DNA of 64,000 nt from an uncultured Roseateles sp. (GTDB lineage: Bacteria > Pseudomonadota > Gammaproteobacteria > Burkholderiales > Burkholderiaceae_C): positions 62,001 through 126,000 of the forward strand of contig NZ_CAMFJS010000011.1 of assembly GCF_945956965.1 (NCBI RefSeq), read 5' to 3'. A program made the translations under genes and the position numbers. Position 1 is the first letter of the stretch; each line of letters begins with the position of its first letter. Positions 41,104 through 50,770 of the stretch are shown one piece after another. The notes beneath the pieces are model-generated. The model made no database searches. It saw only the letters and a list, made by a program, of their open reading frames with translations, and had not been told where the DNA came from.

Positions 41104-42975
41104 ATGTGTGGAATCGTCGGATCGGTCAGCCAGCGCAATATCGTCCCCATCTTGATCGAAGGCCTCAAGCGCCTGGAATACCGCGGCTATGACTCCTGCG
41201 GCGTGGCCGTGCATCAAGACGGTGGCTTGAAGCGCGCCCGCAGCACCTCCCGCGTGGCCGAGTTGATGGGCTTGGCGGCCGAGGATGGCATCGTCTCCGG
41301 CACCGGCATCGCCCACACCCGCTGGGCCACCCATGGCGCGCCGGCCGTGCACAACGCCCACCCGCATTTCTCGCAAGGCCCGGGCGCCAGCGCCGACAGT
41401 GTCGGTCGCATCGCCCTGGTCCACAACGGCATCATCGAGAACCACGATGAGCTGCGCGCCGAGTTGAAGCTCAAGGGCTACCAGTTCAGCAGCCAGACCG
41501 ACACCGAGGTGATCGCCCATCTGGTGGACCACCTCTACAACGGCGACCTGCTCGAAGCCGTTCAGCAAGCCCTGCCGCGCCTGAAGGGCGCTTATGCCGT
41601 GGCCGTGTTCTGCCGCGATGAACCGCACCGCGTGATCGCAGCCCGCGAGGGCTCGCCCCTGGTGCTGGGCCTGGGCATGGACGCTGCGCACGCCGAGAAC
41701 TTTGTCGCCTCCGACGCCATGGCCCTGGCTGGCGTGACCGATCAGATCGTCTACCTGGAAGAGGGCGATGTGGTGGACCTGCAGCTGGGCCGTTACTGGA
41801 TCAGCACGCTGAACGCTGAGACTGGCCGTTATGAGCCCGCCGAGCGCACCGTGCGCACCGTGCATGCCCACAGCGGCGCGGCCGAGCTGGGCCCTTATCG
41901 CCACTACATGCAGAAGGAAATCTTCGAGCAGCCCGAGGCCATCGCCAACACCCTGGAAGGCGTGGTGGGCATCAGCCCTGAGCTGTTTGGCGACGGCGCC
42001 TACAGCATCTTCAAAGAAATCGACTCGGTGTTGATCTTGGCCTGCGGCACCAGCTTTTACTCCGGCTCCACCGCCAAGTACTGGTTGGAATCTATCGCCA
42101 AGATCCCCACCAGCGTGGAGATCGCCAGCGAGTACCGCTACCGCGACAGCGTGCCCAACCCGCGCACCCTGGTCGTCACCATCAGCCAAAGCGGCGAAAC
42201 GGCCGACACCCTGGCCGCCCTCAAGCATGCCCGCAGCTTGGGCATGAAGCACACGCTGACGGTTTGCAATGTGGCCACCAGCGCCATGGTGCGCGAGTGC
42301 GAACTGGCCTACATCACCCGCGCCGGCGCGGAGATCGGCGTGGCCTCCACCAAGGCCTTCACCACCCAGTTGGTGGGCCTGTTCATGTTGACGCTGGCGC
42401 TGGCCCAAACCCGTGGCTTCTTGACGGAAGAACAAGAAGCCGAGCACCTGAAGGCACTGCGCCACCTGCCCCTGGCGGTGCAAGCCGTGCTGGCGCTGGA
42501 GCCGCAAGTCATCGCCTGGAGCGAAGAATTCGCCCGCAAGGAAAACGCCTTGTTCCTGGGTCGTGGCCTGCACTACCCCATTGCCCTGGAGGGCGCACTC
42601 AAGCTCAAGGAAATCAGCTACATCCACGCCGAGGCCTACCCTGCCGGTGAGTTGAAGCACGGCCCCCTGGCCCTGGTGACGGCCGAGATGCCTGTGGTGA
42701 CGGTGGCCCCCAACGACACCCTGCTGGAAAAACTCAAAAGCAATATGCAAGAAGTGCGCGCACGCGGCGGCCAGCTGTATGTGTTCGCTGACGGCGACAC
42801 GCAGATTGAAAGCGAACCCGGCCTGCACGTGATCCGCATGCCCGAGCACTACGGTGCGCTCAGCCCCATCCTGCACACCGTGCCGCTGCAGCTGCTGGCG
42901 TATCACACCGCTTGCGCACGCGGCACCGATGTGGACAAGCCACGCAACCTGGCGAAGAGTGTCACGGTGGAATAA
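41104..42975 (+). CDS. glmS: Glutamine--fructose-6-phosphate aminotransferase (isomerizing)
   Basis: [36 protein letters not shown]...[14 protein letters not shown]. Confidence 0.97.
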   Translation: MCGIVGSVSQRNIVPILIEGLKRLEYRGYDSCGVAVHQDGGLKRARSTSRVAELMGLAAEDGIVSGTGIAHTRWATHGAPAVHNAHPHFSQGPGASADSVGRIALVHNGIIENHDELRAELKLKGYQFSSQTDTEVIAHLVDHLYNGDLLEAVQQALPRLKGAYAVAVFCRDEPHRVIAAREGSPLVLGLGMDAAHAENFVASDAMALAGVTDQIVYLEEGDVVDLQLGRYWISTLNAETGRYEPAERTVRTVHAHSGAAELGPYRHYMQKEIFEQPEAIANTLEGVVGISPELFGDGAYSIFKEIDSVLILACGTSFYSGSTAKYWLESIAKIPTSVEIASEYRYRDSVPNPRTLVVTISQSGETADTLAALKHARSLGMKHTLTVCNVATSAMVRECELAYITRAGAEIGVASTKAFTTQLVGLFMLTLALAQTRGFLTEEQEAEHLKALRHLPLAVQAVLALEPQVIAWSEEFARKENALFLGRGLHYPIALEGALKLKEISYIHAEAYPAGELKHGPLALVTAEMPVVTVAPNDTLLEKLKSNMQEVRARGGQLYVFADGDTQIESEPGLHVIRMPEHYGALSPILHTVPLQLLAYHTACARGTDVDKPRNLAKSVTVE

Positions 42976-43065
42976 TCGTTAGGTTAATTTTTGGCGCTTG
43001 TTGTTCGGCGCCAATAAAGTTGAAAACTGGTCATTGAAGTCGAAAGCAACTTGAGTGGCATTTAC

Positions 43066-43096
43066 AAGGGCGCGCCGTGATGGCGTGCCCTTTTTC
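43066..43096 (+). terminator. Intrinsic terminator downstream of glmS
   Basis: AAGGGCGCGCC-GTGAT-GGCGTGCCCTTTTT. Confidence 0.8.
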
Positions 43097-43556
43097 TTCG
43101 GCGAATAGAGCTATTGCATCAACAACGAGGTAACTCGTTGCAAAGTCGAAAACCCAAAAGAGAGTCCTCGCTCGGACGGCAAAGAGTTATGTCAGTCGCC
43201 AGAGGGTGAAGAAGGGTCAGGGCCGTCTTATGTGTTTGGGCGACTTCGTGGTGGCGCAATGCATAGCGGTTTATCTGCTGCTTTGCAGCGGGAGCAGCCA
43301 TTCGTGCTTGTTGCTTGTGGGGCAGCTTCGTGCCCATACCGGGCAGTCCCGTAGCGTCGAGCGGCATGGGATACGGCTTAGGTTTTTAGACTTGGCGCGC
43401 TGGAGGTGAGCGAGGGCCGCGATGAAGGCGTTGGGCACTCCACATCGCTCGGCAACCGGTGTCGGAATTCTTTACAGATCGCACCAGATGATTGCCTCGG
43501 GAAACCTCGAGCAATCACTCCTTTCCATAGATAAATTGTGCCGGAGCAGCACCGAC

Positions 43557-43572
43557 TGGCACAAGTTTTGCT
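43557..43572 (+). promoter_or_regulatory. Sigma-54 (RpoN) -24/-12 promoter upstream of PEP-CTERM gene
   Basis: TGGCACAAGTTTTGCT matches TGGCAC-N5-TTGCW, about 46 nt before the ATG at 43618. Confidence 0.8.
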
Positions 43573-43617
43573 TAAATCATAGTTGTCGTTATCAAACTTC
43601 TGAAAGCAGTTCCAATC

Positions 43618-44205
43618 ATGAAAAAAGTGTTTTTGGTTGCATCGCTGGTCGCCGCAGCTTCGTTCGCCCAAGCCGGTGTCATCACGAGCTTTGCAAATCC
43701 GGCGCTGGCCGGTGCAAAAGTAGACGGATTCTCAGCCTATGCAACTGGCTCGCCGACCACTGTCGGCAATGGCGCTTTTGTGCTGACTCCGAACGGTGGC
43801 GGCACGCTTTTAGTGACTGACAGCCTTGCCGGCGCATACGGCGCCGTGGGTCGCAGCGTCGTGAGTTACGCTGGTCAAGGCGTGACTTTCAATTTCACGC
43901 AAGCCCTTGATGCCTTTGCAGTGCACATCGGCGGCGCCGACTTCGACTGGAAGATTGAAGCCTTCGGCAATGGTGGCGGCTCTTTGGGCACCGCTACCGT
44001 CGCGTACAACGTGAACGGATTCGTCGCGGGCTGGGCCGCTGCCGGCATCCGGTCGATCAAGCTGAGCCCCACGAGCGCTGACGCAGTGCTGTTCGACAAC
44101 CTCAATTACGTGCAGGCCAGTGCCGCTGTCGTGCCGGAACCCGCTTCGCTTGCCCTGGTTGGCGTGGCCTTGCTGGGATTGGGCCTGAGCCGCCGCCGCG
44201 CTTGA
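43618..44205 (+). CDS. PEP-CTERM sorting domain-containing secreted protein
   Basis: Signal peptide MKKVFLVASLVAAASFAQA; C-terminus VVPEPASLALVGVALLGLGLSRRRA. Confidence 0.92.
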   Translation: MKKVFLVASLVAAASFAQAGVITSFANPALAGAKVDGFSAYATGSPTTVGNGAFVLTPNGGGTLLVTDSLAGAYGAVGRSVVSYAGQGVTFNFTQALDAFAVHIGGADFDWKIEAFGNGGGSLGTATVAYNVNGFVAGWAAAGIRSIKLSPTSADAVLFDNLNYVQASAAVVPEPASLALVGVALLGLGLSRRRA

Positions 44206-45026
44206 GCGCTCCACGCGTTCAGCCTTAAAAAGCCCTGCTACGGCGGGGTTTTTCTTTGCCGAAATTCAGCGCTCAGCGCCGGTAGAGGCGCCGCGCCTCG
44301 CAGCAGATGCGCCCTACTTTCGCGTCGCTCAGCCAATGTTAGAAGTGGGAACTGGCTGCTTGGGGCCAACGGGGGCTTCAATTTCTTCGCTAAGAACTTG
44401 GCATTCGCTGGTACGCCGGGACATGTTTTTGATCCTGTCTGCCAGGGCCGTTTGTGGCCGCGAGACGCTGGCCTTCGCCGTAGATTTGGAACTTCAGCTT
44501 TGGGCACCTTGCAGCCATCCGCAATAGTCAGGATGTGCCTAGCGCCGCGTTTCGATGCCGCCCACCGACTGGCAGTGCACAAACCAAAGGAAAGCAGACG
44601 CCGCGACCACAAGTTTGGCGTCTACAAAGCCGGACTTGGTGCGACAAAAGCTTCGACTTCGTCTCAACGAATGGGCCTGACCGCAAGTGCCTTGAACTCC
44701 ACAGGCCTTTTGGCATTCCTCGCAAGAGCGCCCGATACTGGCGCTTCCAAAACCGGTGCCACTCTGACTGTGAGGCCTCATTCCTGTTACGTGTGCTTGC
44801 AACTTCAAGCCATTGGATGCGGGCGGAATAGCGCCTGAAACTTACAATTTGACGCCTTTTCGGCTGGGCCCTCAGCGCCTCCCGATATATGGCGAAAGCG
44901 GGTAGAGAACGAGTTCTTGCGTTCTCCCTCCCCGTGAAAACCCATCATCGACGGCTGTCGTCAACCCCAAGCCTTGCACACGCACCCGGGTGACCGGCTG
45001 CGCTCAATCGTCCGCGAAACCTCACT

Positions 45027-45467
45027 ATGTTTTCTAGGCTATTCAGTCCTGCCTCACGGCACCGAGCCGCGGGCTTTACCCTGCTGGAATTGTTGGTTGT
45101 CCTGCTGATCATCGCCTTGCTGGCGGGCTATGTGGGGCCGCGACTGTTTGGTGAGGTCGGCAAGGCGCGTGTCCAGACCACCCGCAGCCAGATGAAGACA
45201 TTGGCCGGCGCACTGGACCACTTCCGGCTGGACACTGGGCGCTACCCCAGTACCGAGGAGGGGCTGCAGTCCCTGGTGAAGCAACCAGGGTCACTCGCCA
45301 ACTGGGCAGGCCCGTATTTGCAGAATGACGTGCCGCCGGATCCCTGGGGCCGCGCCTACATCTATGTCGTACCCGGTGACAAAGGGCGTGAGTTCCGTCT
45401 GATGTCTTTCGGCATGGACGGCGCACCCGGCGGTGCCGGTGAAAGTGCCGACATCAGCTATTGGTAA
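45027..45467 (+). CDS. gspG: Type II secretion system major pseudopilin GspG-like
   Basis: HRAAGFTLLELLVVLLIIALLAGYVGPRLFGEVGKA...LDHFRLDTGRYPSTEEGLQSLVKQPGSLANWAGPYL. Confidence 0.95.
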   Translation: MFSRLFSPASRHRAAGFTLLELLVVLLIIALLAGYVGPRLFGEVGKARVQTTRSQMKTLAGALDHFRLDTGRYPSTEEGLQSLVKQPGSLANWAGPYLQNDVPPDPWGRAYIYVVPGDKGREFRLMSFGMDGAPGGAGESADISYW

Positions 45468-46645
45468 TGCAGTTCCAAGTCAAAGCCTTGCATCAAGGCC
45501 GCATCCAGCGCTTGGTGCTGGAGGCCGGTAGTCGCGAGGAGCTCCAGTTGCTGCTGCAGCAACGCCAAGCCACGCCGCTGCGCATTCAGCCGGTGCGCAG
45601 GAGCCTTTCCCGCATGGGGGAGCAAAGCTTTGACAGCAGCTTGTTCACGCAGGAACTGGTGGCCTTGTTGCAGGCCGGCTTGTCCCTGGTCGAGGCCATC
45701 GAGGCCTTGCGCGCCAAGACCGAAGCCGGTTTGACCCGACAGATACTCGAATCCATCGAACAGTCGCTGCGCCAGGGCCAGACCTTGTCGCAAGCGCTGG
45801 GCCGTCACCCCGAGCACTTTGCGGCGCTCTACTTGGCGACGGTGCGAGCCTCTGAGCGCACCGGGCATCTGGCGGAAGCCTTGGGCCGCTACAACGCCTA
45901 TGAAGGCAAAGTTGGCGCCCTGCGTCAGCGCGTGGTGTCCGCACTGGTGTACCCCGCCGTGGTGGTCGCCATCGGCTCGGTCGTGCTGATGTTTTTGATG
46001 ATGTATGTCATCCCTCGCTTTGTCACCGTGTTTGAGCAGATGCGCAATCCGCCGACCTCCACCCGGCTCTTGTTGGCCTGGGGGCATTTGGTCACCGCAC
46101 ATGGCGAGCTGGTGTTTGGCAGCTTGGTGTTGGCGATGGCGCTGGTGGCGGCGATGTTTCTGTATGCCCCTTGGCGCGAGGCGGGTCTGCAGGCCTTGTT
46201 TCGGTTCCCGCGATTGCGCGCCATCCGCCAGGTGTTTGCCTTCAGCCGCTTCTATCGCACCCTGGGCTTGCTGCTGCAGGGCGGCACGCCTTTGATGCAA
46301 GCCTTGGCATTGACAGGCGCCCTGCTGCCGACCGAGTTGCAGGCCGGATTTCGCCGTGCCTGCAGTGAAGTGGGTGGCGGCTTGGGGCTGGCTGATGCAT
46401 TGCGGCGCAACGGCATCACGACCCCCATCTCCGACCGATTGCTGCGGGTCGGTGAGCAGAGCGGCGAGTTGCCGGCCATGGCCGAGCGCGCCGCGCAGTT
46501 CCTTGACGAGGAACTCGACCGCGCCATTGAGCTGTTCTCTCGCCTGTTCGAGCCGCTGCTGATGCTGTTTGTTGGCGGTGTGATCGGCATCGTCGTGTTC
46601 TTGCTCTATATGCCGATCTTCGAGATCGCGGGGTCGCTCGGATGA
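45467..46645 (+). CDS. gspF: Type II secretion system inner membrane protein GspF-like
   Basis: FTQELVALLQAGLSLVEAIEAL, multiple TMs, SEVGGGLGLADAL. Confidence 0.93.
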   Translation: MQFQVKALHQGRIQRLVLEAGSREELQLLLQQRQATPLRIQPVRRSLSRMGEQSFDSSLFTQELVALLQAGLSLVEAIEALRAKTEAGLTRQILESIEQSLRQGQTLSQALGRHPEHFAALYLATVRASERTGHLAEALGRYNAYEGKVGALRQRVVSALVYPAVVVAIGSVVLMFLMMYVIPRFVTVFEQMRNPPTSTRLLLAWGHLVTAHGELVFGSLVLAMALVAAMFLYAPWREAGLQALFRFPRLRAIRQVFAFSRFYRTLGLLLQGGTPLMQALALTGALLPTELQAGFRRACSEVGGGLGLADALRRNGITTPISDRLLRVGEQSGELPAMAERAAQFLDEELDRAIELFSRLFEPLLMLFVGGVIGIVVFLLYMPIFEIAGSLG

Positions 46646-48321
46646 AATCCCTGACCCTGGCCCAGTTGCAGGAGCAAAGAGCACTCGTCGATGAGCGCTC
46701 TTTGTTGCAGCGCTTGTGTGACTTCACCGGGCTGGATCGCCACGCCAGTCTGGTGGCCATGTGCCGTTTGATTGGTCTGCCCGTGCTGGATGCCGCAGCC
46801 ATCGAACGCAAGCTGCCACGCCTGGATCTGGTCAGCATCACCGAAGCGCGGCGATTCGGCTGCATGGCGGTCAGCGATGCAGACATCCACCAGGAAGCGG
46901 CGCTGCCCATGGTGCTGCTGACCGATCCGCTTGATCCCGTGGCAAGACGCTGGCTCCATGTGCGGCTCGCGGGCCGATACATCGCCGCCTGCGCGCTGCC
47001 CGAGGACATCGAAGCGCTGCTCGAGCGCCATGAGCGCCAGCACAAGGCGATGGACCAAATCGCACTGGGTGCCGATGGCGAGCTGCCGGGCAGTGAGGAC
47101 GTGGCGCTTGAAATATCGCTGCTGACGCTGGCCGCCGAGACCAACCCCGTCATCAAGTTCGTCAATTCGACGCTCTACGACGCACTAGCCGCTCGTGCCA
47201 GCGACATCCATTTCGAGAGTTCGCCCCAGGGCATGCAGGTCAAGTACCGCATCGATGGCGTGCTGCAACGCGCCGGCCAGGCCTCCGGCCATCAGATGGC
47301 CGAGCAAATTGTCTCTCGCATCAAGGTGCTGGCTGAGCTCGACATTTCCGAACGGCGCGTGCCACAGGATGGCCGTTTCGGAGTCTTGGTCAACCAGCGC
47401 GAGGTGGACTTTCGGGTCTCCATCATGCCCAGCATCCACGGTGAGGATGCGGTGCTGCGTATTCTTGACCGGCAGTCGCTGTTGCAAGTCTGGAAGGAGC
47501 TCTCCCTGGAGGTTCTGGGGCTGGATGCCGACGCCGTGGCCAGCATCCGCCGCCTCGCCCGCGAGCCCTATGGCCTGCTCCTGGTCACCGGTCCGACCGG
47601 CAGCGGCAAGTCAACCACGCTCTACGGCGCGCTGAGCGAGATCAACACGGGCGATGAAAAGATCATCACGATTGAAGACCCGGTCGAGTACCAGTTGCCC
47701 GGTGTGCTGCAAATTCCCGTCAACGATCGCAAGGGCTTGACCTTCGCCCGGGGCCTGCGCTCCATCTTGCGCCATGACCCCGACAAAATTTTGGTCGGCG
47801 AAATCCGGGATGCCGAGACCGCCCTGATCGCGGTGCAAGCCGCACAGACGGGCCACTTGGTGCTCGCCTCCATCCACGCCAACAGTGTGCTGGCGGTGCT
47901 CGACCGATTCGGCCAGATGGGCTTGCCCGGTGGCACGGTGGTTGAAGCCACCATCGGCGTGGTCGCACAGCGACTGATTCGCCGCAACTGCCCCCATTGC
48001 TGCTTTCCCACCATGCCGGACCGGGCGACGCGCGAGGCGTCTCAACTGAAGGCGGCAGGTATTGCGCAATGGCGTTTCCGGGCGGGGCGTGGCTGCGACG
48101 CCTGCCGTGGCAGCGGCTATCTGGGCCGGATCGCCATCGCCGAGGTGCTGCGACTCAGCCCGGCTTGGCGACAGGCTTACAACGAACGCCGGCCGCCAGC
48201 CGCGCTGCTGGCGCTCGCTCGCGAGGAAGGCTTTCGCAGCCTTCGCGAGGCGGCGCTGGGCGCGGTGGCGCGTGGAGAAACCACTTTGCAGGAGGCCAAC
48301 CGTGTCACCTTTGTGGATTGA
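46642..48321 (+). CDS. gspE: Type II secretion/type IV pilus-like ATPase GspE/MshE-like
   Basis: LLVTGPTGSGKSTTLYGAL Walker A, ILVGEIRDAETALIAVQAAQTGHLVLASIHAN, NCPHCC...GCDACRGSGYLGR tetracysteine motif. Confidence 0.95.
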   Translation: MKSLTLAQLQEQRALVDERSLLQRLCDFTGLDRHASLVAMCRLIGLPVLDAAAIERKLPRLDLVSITEARRFGCMAVSDADIHQEAALPMVLLTDPLDPVARRWLHVRLAGRYIAACALPEDIEALLERHERQHKAMDQIALGADGELPGSEDVALEISLLTLAAETNPVIKFVNSTLYDALAARASDIHFESSPQGMQVKYRIDGVLQRAGQASGHQMAEQIVSRIKVLAELDISERRVPQDGRFGVLVNQREVDFRVSIMPSIHGEDAVLRILDRQSLLQVWKELSLEVLGLDADAVASIRRLAREPYGLLLVTGPTGSGKSTTLYGALSEINTGDEKIITIEDPVEYQLPGVLQIPVNDRKGLTFARGLRSILRHDPDKILVGEIRDAETALIAVQAAQTGHLVLASIHANSVLAVLDRFGQMGLPGGTVVEATIGVVAQRLIRRNCPHCCFPTMPDRATREASQLKAAGIAQWRFRAGRGCDACRGSGYLGRIAIAEVLRLSPAWRQAYNERRPPAALLALAREEGFRSLREAALGAVARGETTLQEANRVTFVD

Positions 48322-49102
48322 CCACCAGGTTTGGATTCTTGAGGACGAGTTGCGCCATCTATTGGTGCGCCGCGGCCCTGGCACAGCCGGGCAGCAGAGC
48401 GCGCGCATTCATCCGCTCGCCGGTCGTGATCCTGCCACCGCCCTGCAATCGTTGCAGCTGCGGCGGCCCCAAGATGGGGCTTGGTTGCAGCGGCTAAGCG
48501 TGCATGTCGGCGAGCCCTGGGTTCGGCATGCCTGTCTGCCCTGGCAGGATGGTCTGGTCAGCGATGCAGACTGGCAGGCCTGGGGGCTTGAGGGGCTGCG
48601 CCAACGCTGCGGCCTGGCGGCGGAGGATGCCAGCATCGAGCGTGTGCGTGTGAGCCTGCAGGGCTACGGTCGCCCCGTCTGGGTCGCGGCGCTGGACCAA
48701 GCGCTGCACGAGTCGATCCAGGCTCTGGCGCGCCAGCAGCGACTGTGGCTGGGCACGGTCGAGCCTTTGCTGGCCTTGGCTTGCCGGCGCGCTTCGCCCC
48801 ATCTGAAGGACCGCCAGTCCGGCGTGCTGATGTTGCAGCGCACCCAAGGCAGCGTGGCCTGGTTTGACGGCGGTGTGTGCGTCGAGTCCGTGCCCTTGTC
48901 ATGGGTGGAGGGCCGAACCGTCAGCCAACTTGCAGCAGAAGGCGCCTTGATGTGCGGCAGCCTGCCACAAGCCGCTGTCCATGTTTACGCCGCCGTGGCG
49001 GAGCTTCCCGCTGGCCCGCTCTTGCCGGGTATGAGGCTGCCGACGGTGCCGGATGCGCGCTTTGGCCGAGCCGACTGGCTGCTCATGAGCTCGGAGACCT
49101 GA
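48302..49102 (+). CDS. Divergent GspL/PilM/MshI-like assembly platform protein
   Basis: Position between gspE and PilN/PilO-like genes; GTG start overlapping gspE; weak sequence recognition. Confidence 0.5.
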   Translation: MSPLWIDHQVWILEDELRHLLVRRGPGTAGQQSARIHPLAGRDPATALQSLQLRRPQDGAWLQRLSVHVGEPWVRHACLPWQDGLVSDADWQAWGLEGLRQRCGLAAEDASIERVRVSLQGYGRPVWVAALDQALHESIQALARQQRLWLGTVEPLLALACRRASPHLKDRQSGVLMLQRTQGSVAWFDGGVCVESVPLSWVEGRTVSQLAAEGALMCGSLPQAAVHVYAAVAELPAGPLLPGMRLPTVPDARFGRADWLLMSSET

Positions 49103-49626
49103 TGCGTCGCGAAGTCATGAAGATCGATTTCCAGCGAGCCGGCGCGCGCTGGCGGCTGCTGGGCGTGATGCTGCTCTTGGCCGGCTTGTGCCTGCTGGCC
49201 TGGACTGGACTGCAGGCCTGGGTCGGCGAACGTCAAGCCGCCGACCTGGCGGCCTCAAGCCAAAGAGTCGCCGACTTGCAACGACGCCTGGTCGAGATGC
49301 GCCAGCAGCGCCGATCTCACGATGCAGATAGCGCGGCGCCCGCTTTGTCGCCGGCCGAGGATGTGCGTTTGCCGATGGCGGCCATCGAACGGGCGTGGAC
49401 CAAGCAAGTCGCGCTGCGTGATCTGAGCATTCAACAGACCGCCTCGACCGCCCAACTTGAATTCGAAGCCGCCAGTCTGGAAGATGGCCTGGCCTTTGTG
49501 CTGGCACTCAGGCAAGTGGGCCTGTTCCGGCAGGTTGACCTGCGCCGGCACACACGCATGGCCGAGGGTGGGAGCGAGCGGCTGGTGATGAGCGTCGCGC
49601 TCGACTGGTCAGGGAGTGGCTCATGA
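49102..49626 (+). CDS. PilN/GspL C-terminal-like inner-membrane assembly protein
   Basis: Single N-terminal TM RWRLLGVMLLLAGLCLLAWTGLQAWVGERQ then coiled coil and ferredoxin-like tail; operon position. Confidence 0.6.
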   Translation: MRREVMKIDFQRAGARWRLLGVMLLLAGLCLLAWTGLQAWVGERQAADLAASSQRVADLQRRLVEMRQQRRSHDADSAAPALSPAEDVRLPMAAIERAWTKQVALRDLSIQQTASTAQLEFEAASLEDGLAFVLALRQVGLFRQVDLRRHTRMAEGGSERLVMSVALDWSGSGS

Positions 49627-50177
49627 TCACCCGTCAAGCGGTGTGGTGGCATCTGCGCAGTCTGCCTGCGCGCCTGGGCCGGCTCGGCATGGTGGGCCTG
49701 GTGCTGTGCTTGGCCGCTCTGGTGACCCAGCAACACCTGCTGTCGCCACTCCAACAGTTACGCGCCGAAGAAGCACGGGCACTGGATCTTCAAGAAGGAC
49801 AGCTGAGTGCCGAGTTGCTCGTTCTGGCGCGCAAACGAGAGCAAGAACGTGCCAAGCTGCCGCCCGGCACCGCTCAGGGCCAAGACGACCAGACAAGCGC
49901 CATCGGCCGTGTGGTGGCGCTGGGCCAAGAGTGTGAGCTGATGCTGGATGCCGGCGAATATCGCCAGAGCACCGAGCCCGGCAAAGCCATCCCCCGTTTG
50001 ACGCTGAACTTCGCGACGCGGGGCAGCTACGCGGCTGTTCGTTGCCTGAGCACCGCCTTGACCAGTGAGCCCGGCCTGAGGATCGATGTGTTGAAGCTGT
50101 CCCGACCGGATGTCAGCCAAAGCGAGCTGGGCGTGCAAATCCAACTCAGTCTGCCCACGCAGACCAAGTCGCCATGA
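49623..50177 (+). CDS. PilO/GspM-like inner-membrane assembly protein
   Basis: Single TM RLGRLGMVGLVLCLAALVTQQHLL followed by coiled coil; 4-bp overlaps with neighbours. Confidence 0.6.
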   Translation: MITRQAVWWHLRSLPARLGRLGMVGLVLCLAALVTQQHLLSPLQQLRAEEARALDLQEGQLSAELLVLARKREQERAKLPPGTAQGQDDQTSAIGRVVALGQECELMLDAGEYRQSTEPGKAIPRLTLNFATRGSYAAVRCLSTALTSEPGLRIDVLKLSRPDVSQSELGVQIQLSLPTQTKSP

Positions 50178-50770
50178 ACCGCGGAGTCCTTTGGGCGCTG
50201 GGTCTGACCTTGCTCGCCACCCTCTATGCAGGCTGGAAAGGTGAACCCGCCGAACTGCCTCCGGCCAGCCCCGCCGTGACGGAGAGCCCGAGCGGGGCGC
50301 CCGCGCGCCCGCTCGCCGCCCCCGAGGCAGGCGAAGCCGCGAGTGCCCCGGGGCAGCCGACCCAGTGGAGCGCACGCGCACAGGCCAAGGCAGCAGAACT
50401 GCTGCAACAGCCCATCGTCGACATGTTTGCGCCAGCGGCCGGGAGCCGACCTGTGCCGCCCCCTCCCACGGCCAGTGCCCCCGCCAGCAAAGCAAGGTCA
50501 GCATCGCAGGCTCAGGCGCCAGACACGCTGCCGCCGCTGCCTTTGCAAGAGGCCGGCCTGTGGCGTGATGCCCAACAGCGCATCCTTGCGCTCAACACCC
50601 CCGAGGGCTTGATCTACATCTGTGAAGGCTGCCATCAGCCCGGTGCCCTGCGCAAAGGCGACCGTCTGCTGGGCCAGTACCGAATCGACGCCTTCACCGA
50701 CACCGCCTTGACCCTCACCTACCTGCCGCTCATGCGCAGCCAAATCCTGCCGCTGGGAGCCCGCCCGTGA
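50174..50770 (+). CDS. GspC/PilP/MshK-like periplasmic protein with Pro-rich linker and CxxCH motif
   Basis: N-terminal TM, Pro/Ala-rich linker, HR-like domain ILALNTPEGLIYICEGCHQPGALRKGDRLLGQYRIDAF. Confidence 0.6.
   Translation: MNRGVLWALGLTLLATLYAGWKGEPAELPPASPAVTESPSGAPARPLAAPEAGEAASAPGQPTQWSARAQAKAAELLQQPIVDMFAPAAGSRPVPPPPTASAPASKARSASQAQAPDTLPPLPLQEAGLWRDAQQRILALNTPEGLIYICEGCHQPGALRKGDRLLGQYRIDAFTDTALTLTYLPLMRSQILPLGARP

Noticed and set aside
41083-42906. 607-aa minus-strand ORF opposite glmS
   Set aside because: Shadow ORF; glmS is certain on the plus strand and the antisense translation matches no family.
44238-44838. ORFs on both strands considered as a small cargo gene or toxin
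   Set aside because: No recognisable domain, signal or RBS; overlapping ORFs in several frames argue against coding.
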